In this document: in pieces, positions 7,847 to 17,430 of the stretch
Numbering within the stretch: position 1 is the stretch's first letter
Layout: each line of letters begins with the position of its first letter
Origin: Bacteroidales bacterium
Lineage (GTDB): Bacteria; Bacteroidota; Bacteroidia; Bacteroidales; UBA932
Reading direction: 5' to 3'
Length of the DNA stretch: 41,937 nt
Assembly: GCA_017560825.1 (NCBI GenBank)
Contig: JAFZED010000045.1
Coordinates: 1-41,937, forward strand
The notes under the pieces: generated by a model
The model's input: the letters and a program-made list of their open reading frames with translations, nothing else
Databases searched by the model: none
Told to the model about the DNA's origin: nothing
Program-made: the position numbers and the translations under genes

Positions 7847-8756
7847 GAGACTGAAGATCATATTGGGGCCGACCGCTGTAGGCAAGACCGACTACAGCAT
7901 TGAGGCTGCGCTCAAATATGAATCTCCGGTGATTTCCTGTGATTCTCGTCAGATATATAAGGAAATGTCCATAGGGACAGCCGTACCTGATGCTTCGCAG
8001 CTTGCAGCTGTGAAGCATTATTTCATTCATTCCCATACGGTTACAGAGTTATATACGGCTGGAAAATATGAAATTGAGGCCCTTGAACTTATAAACAGGC
8101 TTTTTGACGAGGGACACGACACCCTTGTGATGGCAGGTGGTTCCGGCTTCTATGTGGATGCCCTTGTCAACGGATTGGATGATTTTCCTGCGGCAGACCA
8201 GGAACTTCGTAGCGAACTGATGGCCAGACTGAAGGCAGAGGGTGTCGAATCACTGAGGCTTGAGCTTAAGGCTCTGGATCCCGAGAGTTATGCGACGATA
8301 GATGTTGCAAATGGCCAGAGGGTGGTAAGGGCTCTTGAGGTGTGCCTGATGACAGGAAAGCCATTCTCATCCTTCAAGACTTCTGCAGTCAAGAAACGCG
8401 ATTTTGAAATAGAGAAGATCGGCCTTACAAGGCCGCGTGACGTGCTTTATGACAGGATAAACCGCCGTGTCATAAATATGATTGACGACGGTCTTGTGGA
8501 TGAGGTCCGTTCTGTGATGCAGTACCGCGACCTGGCAGCCCTTCAGACTGTAGGTTATAAGGAAATATTCGACTGGTTTGACTTCCTGGACGGAAAGGTG
8601 TCGACGGAAGGCTGGGGGCCGACAACTCCAGGTGACGGACCGGTGACATCACTGGACCGCGCGATAGAGCTGATTCAGCGCAACACACGACGTTACGCCA
8701 AACGCCAACTTTCGTACTGGGGACGTGACAAAGAGATCAAATGGCTGGAAATCTGA
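7836..8756 (+). CDS. miaA: tRNA dimethylallyltransferase
   Basis: Adds a dimethylallyl group to N6 of adenosine 37 in tRNAs reading codons that start with U. 306 residues from the ATG at 7836, which overlaps the end of the previous gene by 11 bp; the frame stays open further left (an ATG at 7695) but that part only shadows the neighbouring acidic gene. Seen: P-loop GPTAVGKT (11-18), SCDSRQIYKEM, MAGGSGFY, LQTVGYKEIF and the C-terminal RNTRRYAKRQLSYWGR. All are standard MiaA motifs. The stop codon lies inside the convergent terminator shared with recQ. Confidence 0.95.
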   Translation: MRTKRLKIILGPTAVGKTDYSIEAALKYESPVISCDSRQIYKEMSIGTAVPDASQLAAVKHYFIHSHTVTELYTAGKYEIEALELINRLFDEGHDTLVMAGGSGFYVDALVNGLDDFPAADQELRSELMARLKAEGVESLRLELKALDPESYATIDVANGQRVVRALEVCLMTGKPFSSFKTSAVKKRDFEIEKIGLTRPRDVLYDRINRRVINMIDDGLVDEVRSVMQYRDLAALQTVGYKEIFDWFDFLDGKVSTEGWGPTTPGDGPVTSLDRAIELIQRNTRRYAKRQLSYWGRDKEIKWLEI

Positions 8757-8771
8757 TGATTTCCAGCTTTT
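8744..8771. terminator. Convergent terminator between miaA and recQ
   Basis: A 10-bp perfect stem (8744-8753 with 8758-8767) with a TGAT loop and TTTT after it on the plus strand. The loop contains the miaA stop codon TGA, and the T-run touches the recQ stop at 8770-8772. On the minus strand the T-run is lacking, so it mainly serves miaA. Confidence 0.7.
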
Positions 8772-10971
8772 AATTTGCCACTTCGCAGAGGAATTTCAGA
8801 CGAACAAGGCGCACTTCCATCTCGTCATAATCAGAGCTGAGGTCTTCCATTGCTGCTGCAAGGGAGTCTGACTCGGCTTCGTCGTGGAAATAGTCATATA
8901 TTTCTTCCACAACGTCGTCGTCGAGGGTCTGTTCGATGTAGTAGTCGAGGTTCAGCTTGGTACCGGATGACACGATGGCTTCAATCTCGTCCATCAGCGT
9001 CTCCATATCCATACCTTTTGCGTCAGCTATGTCCTCAAATGGCAGCTTTCTGTCTACGCTCTGGATGATGAAGACCTTGTTTACGGATTTGTTCATAATG
9101 GACTTCATCACAAAGTCGTCCGGACGTTCGATCTCGTTTTCTTCGACATATTTTGCGATGAGTTCGATGAACTCCTTTCCGAACTTGCGTGCCTTTCCTT
9201 CACCTACTCCCTGGCAGTTCTTCAGTTCGTCATAGGTCATAGGGTACATTATGGACATATCTTCAAGTGAAGGGTCACCGAAGATCACCCAAGGCTGGAG
9301 GCCTTTCTTCTTTGCGACATCTTTGCGCAGGTCTTTCAGCATAGCAAGCAGCTGAGCGTCGCCGCCGCCTCCTTTCGCCGCCGCTGCTGTTGCTGCAACA
9401 TCGTCGTCATCGTCCTCACCCTCAACGAATTCCCTGTCTTCGGTAAGCATAAGGGTGTACGGCTTTTCATAGAATTCCTGTCCTTGCTCTGTGACTGAGA
9501 GAAGACCGTAAGATTCGATGTCCTTATAAAGGAGCTTGAGGACGAGTCCCTGGTGGATGACGGCATTCCAGAATTTTGCGGAATGCTCCTTTCCTGCTCC
9601 AAAGAGCTCAAGCTTGTCGTGTCTGTATGACTTTATGATGGAATTCACCTCTCCTGCAAGGATGTTTGCGATGTGCTCCATCTTGAATCTTTCAGGAAGC
9701 GAACTGATCAGTTCGATGACCATACTCATCTCCTCCCTGCCGTCAAACTGCTTCTTCGGGTGCAGGCAGTTGTCACAGGCTCCGCAGTTTTCTACCTCAT
9801 AAGTCTCTCCGAAGTAGTTCAGGAGGAGTTTTCTGCGGCAGGAGTTGGATTCGGCGTAAGCTACTGTCTCTACAAGGAGCTGTCTTCCGATCTCCTGCTC
9901 TGCTACAGGCTTGCCCTGCATAAATTTTTCGAGCTTCTGGATGTCCTTGTAGCTGTAGAATGTTATGCACTGGCCTTCGCGTCCGTCTCTTCCGGCGCGT
10001 CCGGTCTCCTGATAGTAGCCCTCGATGCTCTTAGGAATGTCATAATGGATCACGAAACGCACGTCCGGCTTGTCGATACCCATACCGAAGGCGATGGTCG
10101 CCACGATGACGTCCACATCTTCCATAAGGAATTTGTCCTGATTCTCTGCACGGGTCTTTGCGTCCAGACCGGCGTGGTATGGCGCTGCCTTTATGCCGTT
10201 GATGTTCAGGAGTTCTGCAAGCTCCTCCACCTTCTTTCTGCTGAGGCAGTAGATGATGCCGGACTTGCCCGGGTTCTGTCTTATATATTTGATGATGTCC
10301 CTTTTCGGATCTGACTTGTCCCTTATCTCATAATAAAGGTTAGGGCGGTTGAATGACGACTTGAAGACCGTGGCGTCGCTGATGCCCAGGTTCTTCATAA
10401 TGTCGCTCTGGACTTTAGGGGTTGCTGTCGCTGTAAGGGCAATTACCGGAGCGGCTCCGATTTCCTCTATGATCGAGCGTATGCGTCGGTACTCCGGTCT
10501 GAAGTCGTGTCCCCATTCCGAGATACAGTGCGCCTCGTCCACGGCGTAGAACGAAATCTTGATTTCCTTGAGCATCGCCACATTTTCGGCTTTTGTGAGC
10601 GACTCGGGAGCTACATAAAGAAGTTTTGTCGCACCTGACATAAGGTCATTGCGTACTTCCGTGATCTGAGCCTTGTTAAGGGATGAATTCAGGAAGTGGG
10701 CGATGCCGTCGTTGCCGGACACGAATCCGCGTATGGCATCCACCTGATTCTTCATAAGTGCGATAAGTGGGGATATGACGATGGCTGTGCCTTCCATTAC
10801 CAGAGCCGGCAGCTGGTAGCACATAGACTTGCCACCACCCGTAGGCATCAGCACAAAGGCATTTTTGCCGCTGGTGAGGTGTCGGATGATTCTTTCCTGG
10901 TCTGCCTTGAATGAGTCAAATCCAAAAAACTCCTTCAATTTGGCGTGGAGCATAGCGGAGTCAGTTTCCAT
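8770..10971 (-). CDS. recQ: ATP-dependent DNA helicase RecQ
   Basis: 3'-5' helicase of recombination and replication-fork repair. 733 residues from the ATG at 10971 (METDSAML); the frame is open to 11046 but those extra residues are not typical. Seen: Walker A MPTGGGKS (42-49), DEAH (145-148), ATATP, QETGRAGRDG, and a four-Cys zinc site ending in CGACDNC, then an RQC-like region. A Gly/Ala/Asp-rich linker (EGEDDDDDVAATAAAAKGGGG) precedes the HRDC domain. A C-terminal helical extension of ~110 residues with acidic stretches follows, as in other Bacteroidota RecQ proteins. Single gene, divergent from the FKBP gene. Confidence 0.95.
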   Translation of the reverse strand: METDSAMLHAKLKEFFGFDSFKADQERIIRHLTSGKNAFVLMPTGGGKSMCYQLPALVMEGTAIVISPLIALMKNQVDAIRGFVSGNDGIAHFLNSSLNKAQITEVRNDLMSGATKLLYVAPESLTKAENVAMLKEIKISFYAVDEAHCISEWGHDFRPEYRRIRSIIEEIGAAPVIALTATATPKVQSDIMKNLGISDATVFKSSFNRPNLYYEIRDKSDPKRDIIKYIRQNPGKSGIIYCLSRKKVEELAELLNINGIKAAPYHAGLDAKTRAENQDKFLMEDVDVIVATIAFGMGIDKPDVRFVIHYDIPKSIEGYYQETGRAGRDGREGQCITFYSYKDIQKLEKFMQGKPVAEQEIGRQLLVETVAYAESNSCRRKLLLNYFGETYEVENCGACDNCLHPKKQFDGREEMSMVIELISSLPERFKMEHIANILAGEVNSIIKSYRHDKLELFGAGKEHSAKFWNAVIHQGLVLKLLYKDIESYGLLSVTEQGQEFYEKPYTLMLTEDREFVEGEDDDDDVAATAAAAKGGGGDAQLLAMLKDLRKDVAKKKGLQPWVIFGDPSLEDMSIMYPMTYDELKNCQGVGEGKARKFGKEFIELIAKYVEENEIERPDDFVMKSIMNKSVNKVFIIQSVDRKLPFEDIADAKGMDMETLMDEIEAIVSSGTKLNLDYYIEQTLDDDVVEEIYDYFHDEAESDSLAAAMEDLSSDYDEMEVRLVRLKFLCEVAN

Positions 10972-11077
10972 AAGCCGAAAATTTTGGATTACTAAATTAA
11001 GGATTATTTTCTGAAACCTCAAACACTTTTGTTCGATTTTTCTCAAAACGAGAAAATATCAATCAGTTCTACTGCTT

Positions 11078-11085
11078 CAAAAATA
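11078..11085 (-). promoter_or_regulatory. Candidate -7 box for recQ
   Basis: On the minus strand this reads TATTTTTG, matching TAnnTTTG. It would give a leader of about 100 nt before the recQ ATG at 10971. No convincing -33 element is seen. Confidence 0.3.
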
Positions 11086-11105
11086 TATGATATTCAAAAA
11101 AATGC

Positions 11106-11113
11106 TATATTTG
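11106..11113 (+). promoter_or_regulatory. Candidate -7 box for the FKBP gene
   Basis: TATATTTG matches TAnnTTTG exactly and lies 45 bp before the ATG at 11159. It is only 20 bp from the opposing recQ box, so the two promoters would be back to back. Confidence 0.45.
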
Positions 11114-11158
11114 CGGGATGTATTGAAAATTATTAACAATTAACAATATCTAAACACA

Positions 11159-11899
11159 ATGAAAGCAATCAAATTTCTGGCAACAGCAGCGTGCGCAGCT
11201 GCTCTTGCAATCTCTTGCAACACTGCAGAGAATGTAAAGGTTGATGTTGAGCTTCCTACAACTGCAGAGGTTGACTCAGTAAGCTACCTTATCGGTGTAA
11301 ACTTCGGTTCATTCCTCAAGGGCAACAACTTCGCAGAGGACCTCAGCGAGATCAATATGGCTGAGCTCAAGAAGGGTATGGTAGATTTCCTCAAGGCAGA
11401 GGGCACTCCATATGATCCTGACTTCGGCGATCAGTTCAAGGTAAACCCTAACGATATGCAGAGAATCCTCAACGGTTTCATCACTAAGAAGCAGACTTAC
11501 AATGCTGCCCTCAACCTTGCAAAGGAGAAGGCATTCCTTGCTAAGAACGCTCTTAAGGAGAACGTAGACACAACTGCAAGCGGCCTCCAGTACACTATCA
11601 TCGCAGAGGGTGCTGCTGAGAAGATCGCTCCTCAGGACACTGTATGGGTAAACTACAAGGGTACTCTTATTGATGGTACTGTATTCGATGAGAACGACTC
11701 TACTCAGTTCATCGCTAACCGCGTGATCAAGGGTTGGACAGAGGGTCTCGGCCTCCTCGGTGAGGGTGGAAAGGCTACTCTCTATATCCCTGCAAAGCTC
11801 GGATACGGTGAGAGAGGAAACCGCAGCATCGCTCCTAACTCAACTCTTATCTTTGATGTTGAGGTTCTCAAGGTAGGTAAGTACGCTCCTAAGAACTAA
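11159..11899 (+). CDS. FKBP-type peptidyl-prolyl isomerase lipoprotein
   Basis: Speeds cis-trans isomerisation of prolyl bonds, here in the cell envelope. 246 residues. The N-terminus is a signal peptide with a lipobox ending in Cys20 (ALAISC), so it should be lipid-anchored. Residues ~30-130 resemble the FKBP_N dimerisation region (VSYLIGVNFG...), and ~141-243 form the FKBP domain, with VWVNYKGTLIDGTVFD, VIKGWTEGL and LGYGERG motifs. It is followed with a 1-bp stop/start overlap (TAATG) by the DUF3127 gene, so both are translated from one message. FkpA/Mip-like relatives are outer-membrane chaperones. Confidence 0.93.
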   Translation: MKAIKFLATAACAAALAISCNTAENVKVDVELPTTAEVDSVSYLIGVNFGSFLKGNNFAEDLSEINMAELKKGMVDFLKAEGTPYDPDFGDQFKVNPNDMQRILNGFITKKQTYNAALNLAKEKAFLAKNALKENVDTTASGLQYTIIAEGAAEKIAPQDTVWVNYKGTLIDGTVFDENDSTQFIANRVIKGWTEGLGLLGEGGKATLYIPAKLGYGERGNRSIAPNSTLIFDVEVLKVGKYAPKN

Positions 11900-12300
11900 T
11901 GGCACTGGAACTTGAGGGCAGAATAGCCCGTAAGCTTGGTGTCCAGACAGGAACATCGGCAAGAGGAACCTGGTCAAAGCAGGAGTTCATCTTTGAGTAC
12001 CAGGAGGGTAATTTCCCTTCTCAGGTGTGTATGAACGTCTGGGGCGAGGACAAGGTCAGAGAACTGGACAAGTTCCAGGTCGGAGACAAGGTGAAGGTGT
12101 CCTTCAATCTCAGCAGCCGTGAGTACAACGGACGCTGGTACACAGACATCAGAGCCTGGAGAATAGAGCCGGCGGCGGCAGCCCAGCAGGGCGGTTACGC
12201 TCCGCAGCCTGAGTATCCGGCACCTGCAGCACCTTCGGCACCGCTCCCTACAGCAGATGATATGTCATCGCCGCTGTCAGACGACGACCTGCCGTTCTAA
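11899..12300 (+). CDS. DUF3127 protein, SSB-like OB fold with SSB-type C-terminal tip
   Basis: 133 residues. The first ~95 residues match DUF3127: EGRIARKLGVQTG, FIFEYQEGNFPSQ, MNVWGEDKV and YNGRWYTDIRAWRIEP, a pattern like the OB fold of single-stranded DNA-binding proteins. A Pro/Ala-rich linker follows, then the end SPLSDDDLPF. E. coli SSB ends in DDDIPF, the tip that recruits replication and repair partners, so this protein probably binds nucleic acid or the same partners. That role is inferred, not established. It overlaps the FKBP stop codon by one base. Confidence 0.85.
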   Translation: MALELEGRIARKLGVQTGTSARGTWSKQEFIFEYQEGNFPSQVCMNVWGEDKVRELDKFQVGDKVKVSFNLSSREYNGRWYTDIRAWRIEPAAAAQQGGYAPQPEYPAPAAPSAPLPTADDMSSPLSDDDLPF

Positions 12301-12335
12301 GACTGTCAGGGCAACAGAGCATCAGTAATATATGT

Positions 12336-12372
12336 ATATCGGGACACCCATCGGGCGTCCCGATATTTTTTA
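12336..12372 (+). terminator. Terminator after the FKBP-DUF3127 operon
   Basis: A 10-bp stem (12336-12345 with 12357-12366, ATATCGGGAC/GTCCCGATAT), with an inner CCC/GGG pair, followed by a T-run. It lies 36 bp after the DUF3127 stop. Confidence 0.85.
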
Positions 12373-12396
12373 TATCCATAAATGCTAAAAATTTTC

Positions 12397-12404
12397 TATT
12401 TTTG
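12397..12404 (+). promoter_or_regulatory. Candidate -7 box for the DUF308-dnaG operon
   Basis: TATTTTTG fits TAnnTTTG. The start point would be near 12411, giving an ~80-nt leader that can fold into a nested hairpin (GCGT..TTCC at 12419-12427 with GGAA..ACGC at 12451-12460, and AAGAG/CTCTT inside). Confidence 0.4.
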
Positions 12405-12491
12405 CATTTTATGTGCAGGCGTGTTCCCTGAAGAGGTGTCATCTCTTTGAGGAAGGACGCTCCCAAGTAGAAATATTTAATTGATTGACAA

Positions 12492-13127
12492 ATGATTACA
12501 TTTGGTTATAAAAGCAGATTGACAGGCCCGCTCAAGGCTTTGGCAGCTCTGATTATCGGCATTGTGATGGTAGTAAATCCGGACAATGCCTTCGCTTCTG
12601 TAGTGAAACTTATCGCTGTGTTCCTGCTTGCTTCGGGACTCGTGTCGCTTTTCGTCGGTCTGAAGGACAAGGAGAACAGCGCTCTTCCGCTGATGATGTT
12701 CAATGCGGCGGTCAATATATCCATAGGCCTTCTCCTGTTCATATTTCCGGGATTTGTGGCGAGCTTCATCATATACCTTATCGGTTTCGCCCTGCTTGTC
12801 TTCGGAATTATGCAGCTTGTGACGCTTTTCAGCGCGAGAGGCGTGGTGGCTATGGGAGTATTTCCCTATGTGCTGCCTGCGTTGGTGACAATGCTGGGAG
12901 CCTTTATGCTTTTCAATCCTTTTGCAGAGTCTGTTATGAGTACGATGGCAGGTGTTGCCCTTATAGTTTACGGAGCGTCGGAACTGCTTTCGTCCTGGAA
13001 GATGAAGCAGGCCGTGGATGAATATGAAATTCATATGGAACAGGAGCATAAGCAGCAGACCGTGTCAGAGGATATGAGTGGGGTGGATGTAAAGGATGTG
13101 GACTACGAAAAAGTGGATGAACAGTAA
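12492..13127 (+). CDS. DUF308 (HdeD-like) integral membrane protein
   Basis: 211 residues with about six hydrophobic segments between ~15 and ~175, arranged as repeated helix pairs, as in DUF308/HdeD proteins. The pattern GIVMVVNPDNAF followed by VKLIAVFLLASGLVSL is typical. A charged C-terminal tail (~176-211) rich in Glu, Asp and Lys should face the cytosol. HdeD is tied to acid resistance in E. coli, but most DUF308 proteins have no known role. It ends 3 bp before dnaG, so both share a transcript. Confidence 0.75.
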   Translation: MITFGYKSRLTGPLKALAALIIGIVMVVNPDNAFASVVKLIAVFLLASGLVSLFVGLKDKENSALPLMMFNAAVNISIGLLLFIFPGFVASFIIYLIGFALLVFGIMQLVTLFSARGVVAMGVFPYVLPALVTMLGAFMLFNPFAESVMSTMAGVALIVYGASELLSSWKMKQAVDEYEIHMEQEHKQQTVSEDMSGVDVKDVDYEKVDEQ

Positions 13128-13130
13128 TCT

Positions 13131-15161
13131 ATGATCCCTCAGGAGACGGTAAACAGGATATTGGATGTCGCTCAGATCGAGGATGTCGTCGGTGATTTCG
13201 TGACCCTTAAGAGGGCCGGAGCCACCTATAAGGCCTGTTGTCCGTTCCACAATGAGAAGACTCCTTCCTTTGTGGTGTCTCCTTCGAAGGGTATATTCAA
13301 GTGTTTCGGCTGCGGCAAGTCAGGTACGGCTGTAGGTTTTGTGATGGAGCACGAGAGCCTGTCTTATGTCGAGGCTCTGAAGTATCTGGCAAAGAAGTAC
13401 CACATCGAGGTGGTGGAAAAGGAGGAGACAGCTGAGGACATCGCTAACAGGCAGCGCAACGAAAGCCTTATGCTGGTTTCCGAGTATGCGGGAAAGTTCT
13501 TTGTAGATAATATGCAGACGCCTGATGGTCAGGTGATTGCATATCAGTATTTCAAGAGCCGCGGGCTCGAGGACGAGACCATCAGGAAGTACGGACTCGG
13601 CTGGGCTCCGGTTGACAGGTCGGCCTTTGTCCAGAAGGCCAGGGCAGCCGGCTATAAGGAGGAGTACCTTCTTGATACGGGACTGTGCAAGAAGTTCGAT
13701 GACGGAAGGGTGGTGGACACCTTCTATGACAGGGTCATATTCCCGATTCATTCGGTCCAGGGCCGCGTCATCGCCTTCGGAGGAAGGACGCTCAAGTCGG
13801 ACAAGACCATTCCGAAGTACGTCAACTCGAAGGAGACGGAGATATATGTAAAGAGCAAGTCTCTGTACGGAATCTATTTCGCCAAGAACGAGATTTCCCG
13901 TCAGGACAAATGTATCCTTGTCGAGGGCTATCTGGACGTGCTGTCGATGCACCAGCTCGGCATCACCAATGTGGTGGCCTCGAGCGGAACATCGCTTACA
14001 GTAGAGCAGATAAGGCTCATCAAGAAGTTCACGGATAACATTACCATTATATATGACGGCGACAGTGCCGGCATCAAGGCCGCCCTCAGGGGTACCGACC
14101 TTGTCCTGAAGGAGGGAATGAAGGTGAAGGTCATCCTTCTCCCGGACGGCCAGGATCCGGACGATTTCGCAAAGAAGCACACTCTTGAAGAGGTAAAGGA
14201 ATATATTGAACGCAACGAGAAGGATTTCATAGGTTTCAAGACGGATGTGCTTCTGGATGAAGCAGGAAACGATCCTATGAAGCGTGCTACCCTGATCAAT
14301 GATGTGGCTGACACGATTGCCCTTATCCCGGATGCCGTTATGAGGTCTGTCTATGTGCAGGCTTCCTCGTCGAGGTTTGACATAGATGACCGTATCCTGC
14401 TTGAGAGGGTAAGCAAGACCAGGTCTGAGATGCTGATTGCAGGACAGAAAGAGCAGGAGAGGGCGCGTATGAGAGAGGAGGCGAGAGCGGGTGCTGATGT
14501 GCCTCCGCCGCCGGTAGAGGACTACAATATGCCGGACCCTCAGGAGTTTATGCCGTACGACGTGCCTGTGGTTCAGACAGCGCCGGTTCAGGCAGGTCCT
14601 GTTGTGCTGAACGAACCGTATCTGGCTCCGTGCGAGAAGGACCTTCTGAGATTCGTCCTTGAAGACGGATGCTCTGAACTGAAGTTCGATATGGATTCAA
14701 GGTACTATATCGAAGGTGACCAGGTCAATGTGGCGGAGTTTATCGACGGTATCCTTGCGGATGATGATGCGGAGTTTGCAAATCAGTCATACAGAAAGGT
14801 TTACAATGCCTACTTCGAACTTTATGACGAGGGTCTGAGCCAGCTGCAGATCCAGACCAGGCTGATGAACAGCACTGATGAGGAGATCGCCGCTGTCGCA
14901 AAGGAACTGCTGATAGAGAAGTATCAGATAACCGTGAAGAATTACGAGCAGTCGCTGACGGCTGCCTCTACAATATTGGTACAGTACGTACCTAAGACCC
15001 TCCTTGTGTACCAGTGCAAGAAGGTCGAGCTTCTGATGAAGCAGCTGACAAAGGAACTGGCCGGCGAGACCGACCCTGAGCGACAGGTGGAGCTGCTTGC
15101 AAAGATAAGCGACTATACCAGAGCACGCGCAAGGCTTCACAACGAGCTGGGAAGAGTGTAA
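13131..15161 (+). CDS. dnaG: DNA primase
   Basis: Makes RNA primers for chromosome replication. 676 residues, normal size. The N-terminal CHC2 zinc domain has Cys37, His40, Cys58 and Cys61 (CCPFH, CFGCG). The catalytic core follows, with EGYLDVLSMHQ of the TOPRIM domain and the DGDSAGIKAALRG metal-binding segment. A Pro/Val/Gln linker near residues 455-490 leads to the C-terminal helicase-interaction region. Start ATG at 13131 lies just after the DUF308 stop. Unlike E. coli, it is not next to rpsU or rpoD here. Confidence 0.96.
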   Translation: MIPQETVNRILDVAQIEDVVGDFVTLKRAGATYKACCPFHNEKTPSFVVSPSKGIFKCFGCGKSGTAVGFVMEHESLSYVEALKYLAKKYHIEVVEKEETAEDIANRQRNESLMLVSEYAGKFFVDNMQTPDGQVIAYQYFKSRGLEDETIRKYGLGWAPVDRSAFVQKARAAGYKEEYLLDTGLCKKFDDGRVVDTFYDRVIFPIHSVQGRVIAFGGRTLKSDKTIPKYVNSKETEIYVKSKSLYGIYFAKNEISRQDKCILVEGYLDVLSMHQLGITNVVASSGTSLTVEQIRLIKKFTDNITIIYDGDSAGIKAALRGTDLVLKEGMKVKVILLPDGQDPDDFAKKHTLEEVKEYIERNEKDFIGFKTDVLLDEAGNDPMKRATLINDVADTIALIPDAVMRSVYVQASSSRFDIDDRILLERVSKTRSEMLIAGQKEQERARMREEARAGADVPPPPVEDYNMPDPQEFMPYDVPVVQTAPVQAGPVVLNEPYLAPCEKDLLRFVLEDGCSELKFDMDSRYYIEGDQVNVAEFIDGILADDDAEFANQSYRKVYNAYFELYDEGLSQLQIQTRLMNSTDEEIAAVAKELLIEKYQITVKNYEQSLTAASTILVQYVPKTLLVYQCKKVELLMKQLTKELAGETDPERQVELLAKISDYTRARARLHNELGRV

Positions 15162-15246
15162 CCAACTCATCCCGACCTCGGCTCCGTCATCCCAGACTCG
15201 ATCGGGGAACTGATGAACAGAAAAATAAATATATAAACGACATAAT
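15162..15246. repeat. Short imperfect direct repeat between dnaG and metG
   Basis: TCATCCCGACCTCG (15167-15180) recurs as TCATCCCAGACTCG (15187-15200), 20 bp apart. CCCGA (15171-15175) can also pair with TCGGG (15202-15206). Sequences of this TCATCCCGAC type are common dispersed intergenic repeats. It might affect termination after dnaG, but there is no T-run. Confidence 0.4.
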
Positions 15247-17412
15247 ATGACCAAGAAATTCAACAGAACACTCGTGACCTGTGCGCTTCCATATGCGAAC
15301 GGTCCGGTGCACATCGGCCATCTTGCCGGTGTCTATGTACCTGCAGACATCTATGTCAGGTACTTGAGAATGAGAGGCGAAGACGTCCTCTACGTCTGCG
15401 GATCGGATGAGCACGGTGTGCCTATCACCATCAAGGCGCAGAAGGAGGGATGTACCCCTCAGGACATCGTGGACAGATACCACAAGATCATTAAGGATTC
15501 ATTCACAGGTCTCGGAATCAACTTCGACATATATTCAAGAACCTCTTCAAAGACTCATCACAAGAATGCGGCTGATTATTTCCGCAAGCTCTACGATGAG
15601 GGCAAATTCATCGAGAAGGTGAGCGAACAGTACTATGATGAGGAGACAAAGACCTTCCTTGCAGACCGTTATATCACCGGTACCTGCCCTCGCTGCGGTG
15701 CTGACGGCGCCTATGGCGACCAGTGCGAGAAGTGCGGCGCGACCCTCAGTCCGGATGAGCTCATCAACCCTAAGTCTGCTCTCAGCGGCGGTGAACTTGT
15801 GAAGAAGGAGACCAAGCATTGGTACCTTCCGCTCGACCAGTATGAGAAATGGCTTTCGGAGTGGATTCTCGACGGACACAAGGAGTGGAGAAGCAACGTA
15901 TATGGTCAGTGCAAGAGCTGGATTGACGGCGGTCTTCAGCCACGTGCGGTGAGCCGTGACTTGAACTGGGGTGTCCCTGTGCCAGTAGAGGGCTCGGACG
16001 GCAAGGTCCTTTATGTGTGGTTCGATGCTCCTATCGGATATATTTCAAACACTCAGGAACTTCTTCCTCAGTCTTGGGAGAAATGGTGGAAGTCGGAGGA
16101 TACAAAGCTTGTCCACTTCATCGGAAAGGACAACATCGTTTTCCACTGTATCGTGTTCCCTTCTATGCTGAAGGCCGACGGCAGCTATATCCTGCCTGAC
16201 AATGTGCCTGCAAACGAGTTCCTTAACCTTGAGGGAGACAAGATCTCGACTTCGCGCGGCTGGGCTGTATGGCTCCACGAGTACCTCGAGCAGTTCCCTG
16301 GACAGGAGGACGTTCTCCGTTATGTGCTCACGGCAAATGCACCTGAGACAAAGGACAATGACTTCTCTTGGAAGGATTTCCAGGCACGCAACAACAGCGA
16401 GCTTGTGGCTATTCTCGGTAACTTCGTGAACCGTGCTGTGGTTCTTACACATAAGTATTTTGAAGGTAAGGTCCCTGCAGACCTTAAGCCGGAGGCTGTG
16501 GATGCAGAGACTCTCGCTCAGATCAAGCCGCTTCGCGAGGCTATGGAGAAGTATCTCGAAGGATACAAGTTCCGTGAGGCCCTCAAGGAGGCTATGAACA
16601 TCGCCCGTCTTGGTAATAAGTATCTTACCGACACTGAGCCTTGGAAGGTAGCAAAGACAGATATGGACAGAACAGCTTCTATCCTTAATGTCTCTCTCCA
16701 GATCTGCGCTTCCCTTGCAATTGCATTTGAGCCTTTCCTTCCTTTCTCTGCTGAGAAGCTCCGCAGCATCCTCAATGTTGGAATCGTAGCAGGTGCAGAC
16801 CACCGTGCCGGTGAGGAAGGTGCTGTAAGCGAGAACATATACACAGCTGCTGAAGGTGCAGCCCTTCATACAGGTGTCGCATACGAAGGCCTTTCACTCT
16901 CGTGGGAGGATCTCGGAAACGCTTCACCTCTCCCTGCAGGTCATCAGCTCAATCAGGCTACTCTCCTTTTCGGAAAGATCGAGGATGAGGTGGTCGATGC
17001 TCAGATCGCCCGTCTTGAGGCTATCCGCGCAGAGCGCGAGGCCGCTGCAAAGGCAGCTGAGGCAGCAGTGGTGACTCCACAGAAGGAGGAGTGTACATTT
17101 GATGATTTCGGCAAGATGGACATCCGTACGGCTACAGTCCTTGAGGCAGAGCGTGTGCCTAAGACAGACAAGCTTCTCAAGCTGACCATCGACACCGGAA
17201 TCGACAAGAGAGTGATTGTTTCCGGCATTGCAGAGCAGTACTCTCCTGAGGAGATGGTGGGCAAGCAGATCTGTATCCTTGCAAACCTTGCTCCTCGCAA
17301 GATCCGTGGCATCGAGTCCAAGGGTATGATTCTGATGGCTCGTCAGAATGACGGCAAGATGAGATTCATCACTCCGCAGGAGACTCTCTGCAACGGAGCG
17401 GAAATCGGTTAA
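15247..17412 (+). CDS. metG: Methionyl-tRNA synthetase with C-terminal tRNA-binding domain
   Basis: Charges tRNA-Met. 721 residues. HIGH motif at 22-25 ([10 protein letters not shown]); zinc knuckle Cys147, Cys150, Cys160, Cys163 ([13 protein letters not shown]); KMSKS-equivalent GDKISTSRG. The C-terminal ~110 residues ([20 protein letters not shown] to the end) are the EMAP/Trbp111-like tRNA-binding domain, joined by an Ala-rich linker. A normal class I enzyme of the dimeric type. The DKNYY gene follows after 18 bp. Confidence 0.97.
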   Translation: MTKKFNRTLVTCALPYANGPVHIGHLAGVYVPADIYVRYLRMRGEDVLYVCGSDEHGVPITIKAQKEGCTPQDIVDRYHKIIKDSFTGLGINFDIYSRTSSKTHHKNAADYFRKLYDEGKFIEKVSEQYYDEETKTFLADRYITGTCPRCGADGAYGDQCEKCGATLSPDELINPKSALSGGELVKKETKHWYLPLDQYEKWLSEWILDGHKEWRSNVYGQCKSWIDGGLQPRAVSRDLNWGVPVPVEGSDGKVLYVWFDAPIGYISNTQELLPQSWEKWWKSEDTKLVHFIGKDNIVFHCIVFPSMLKADGSYILPDNVPANEFLNLEGDKISTSRGWAVWLHEYLEQFPGQEDVLRYVLTANAPETKDNDFSWKDFQARNNSELVAILGNFVNRAVVLTHKYFEGKVPADLKPEAVDAETLAQIKPLREAMEKYLEGYKFREALKEAMNIARLGNKYLTDTEPWKVAKTDMDRTASILNVSLQICASLAIAFEPFLPFSAEKLRSILNVGIVAGADHRAGEEGAVSENIYTAAEGAALHTGVAYEGLSLSWEDLGNASPLPAGHQLNQATLLFGKIEDEVVDAQIARLEAIRAEREAAAKAAEAAVVTPQKEECTFDDFGKMDIRTATVLEAERVPKTDKLLKLTIDTGIDKRVIVSGIAEQYSPEEMVGKQICILANLAPRKIRGIESKGMILMARQNDGKMRFITPQETLCNGAEIG

Positions 17413-17430
17413 TCAATAATTTATGTCAAG

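Noticed and set aside
13320-14180. 286-residue minus-strand ORF within dnaG
   Set aside because: Antisense shadow of the primase coding sequence; no recognisable domain, start or neighbour.
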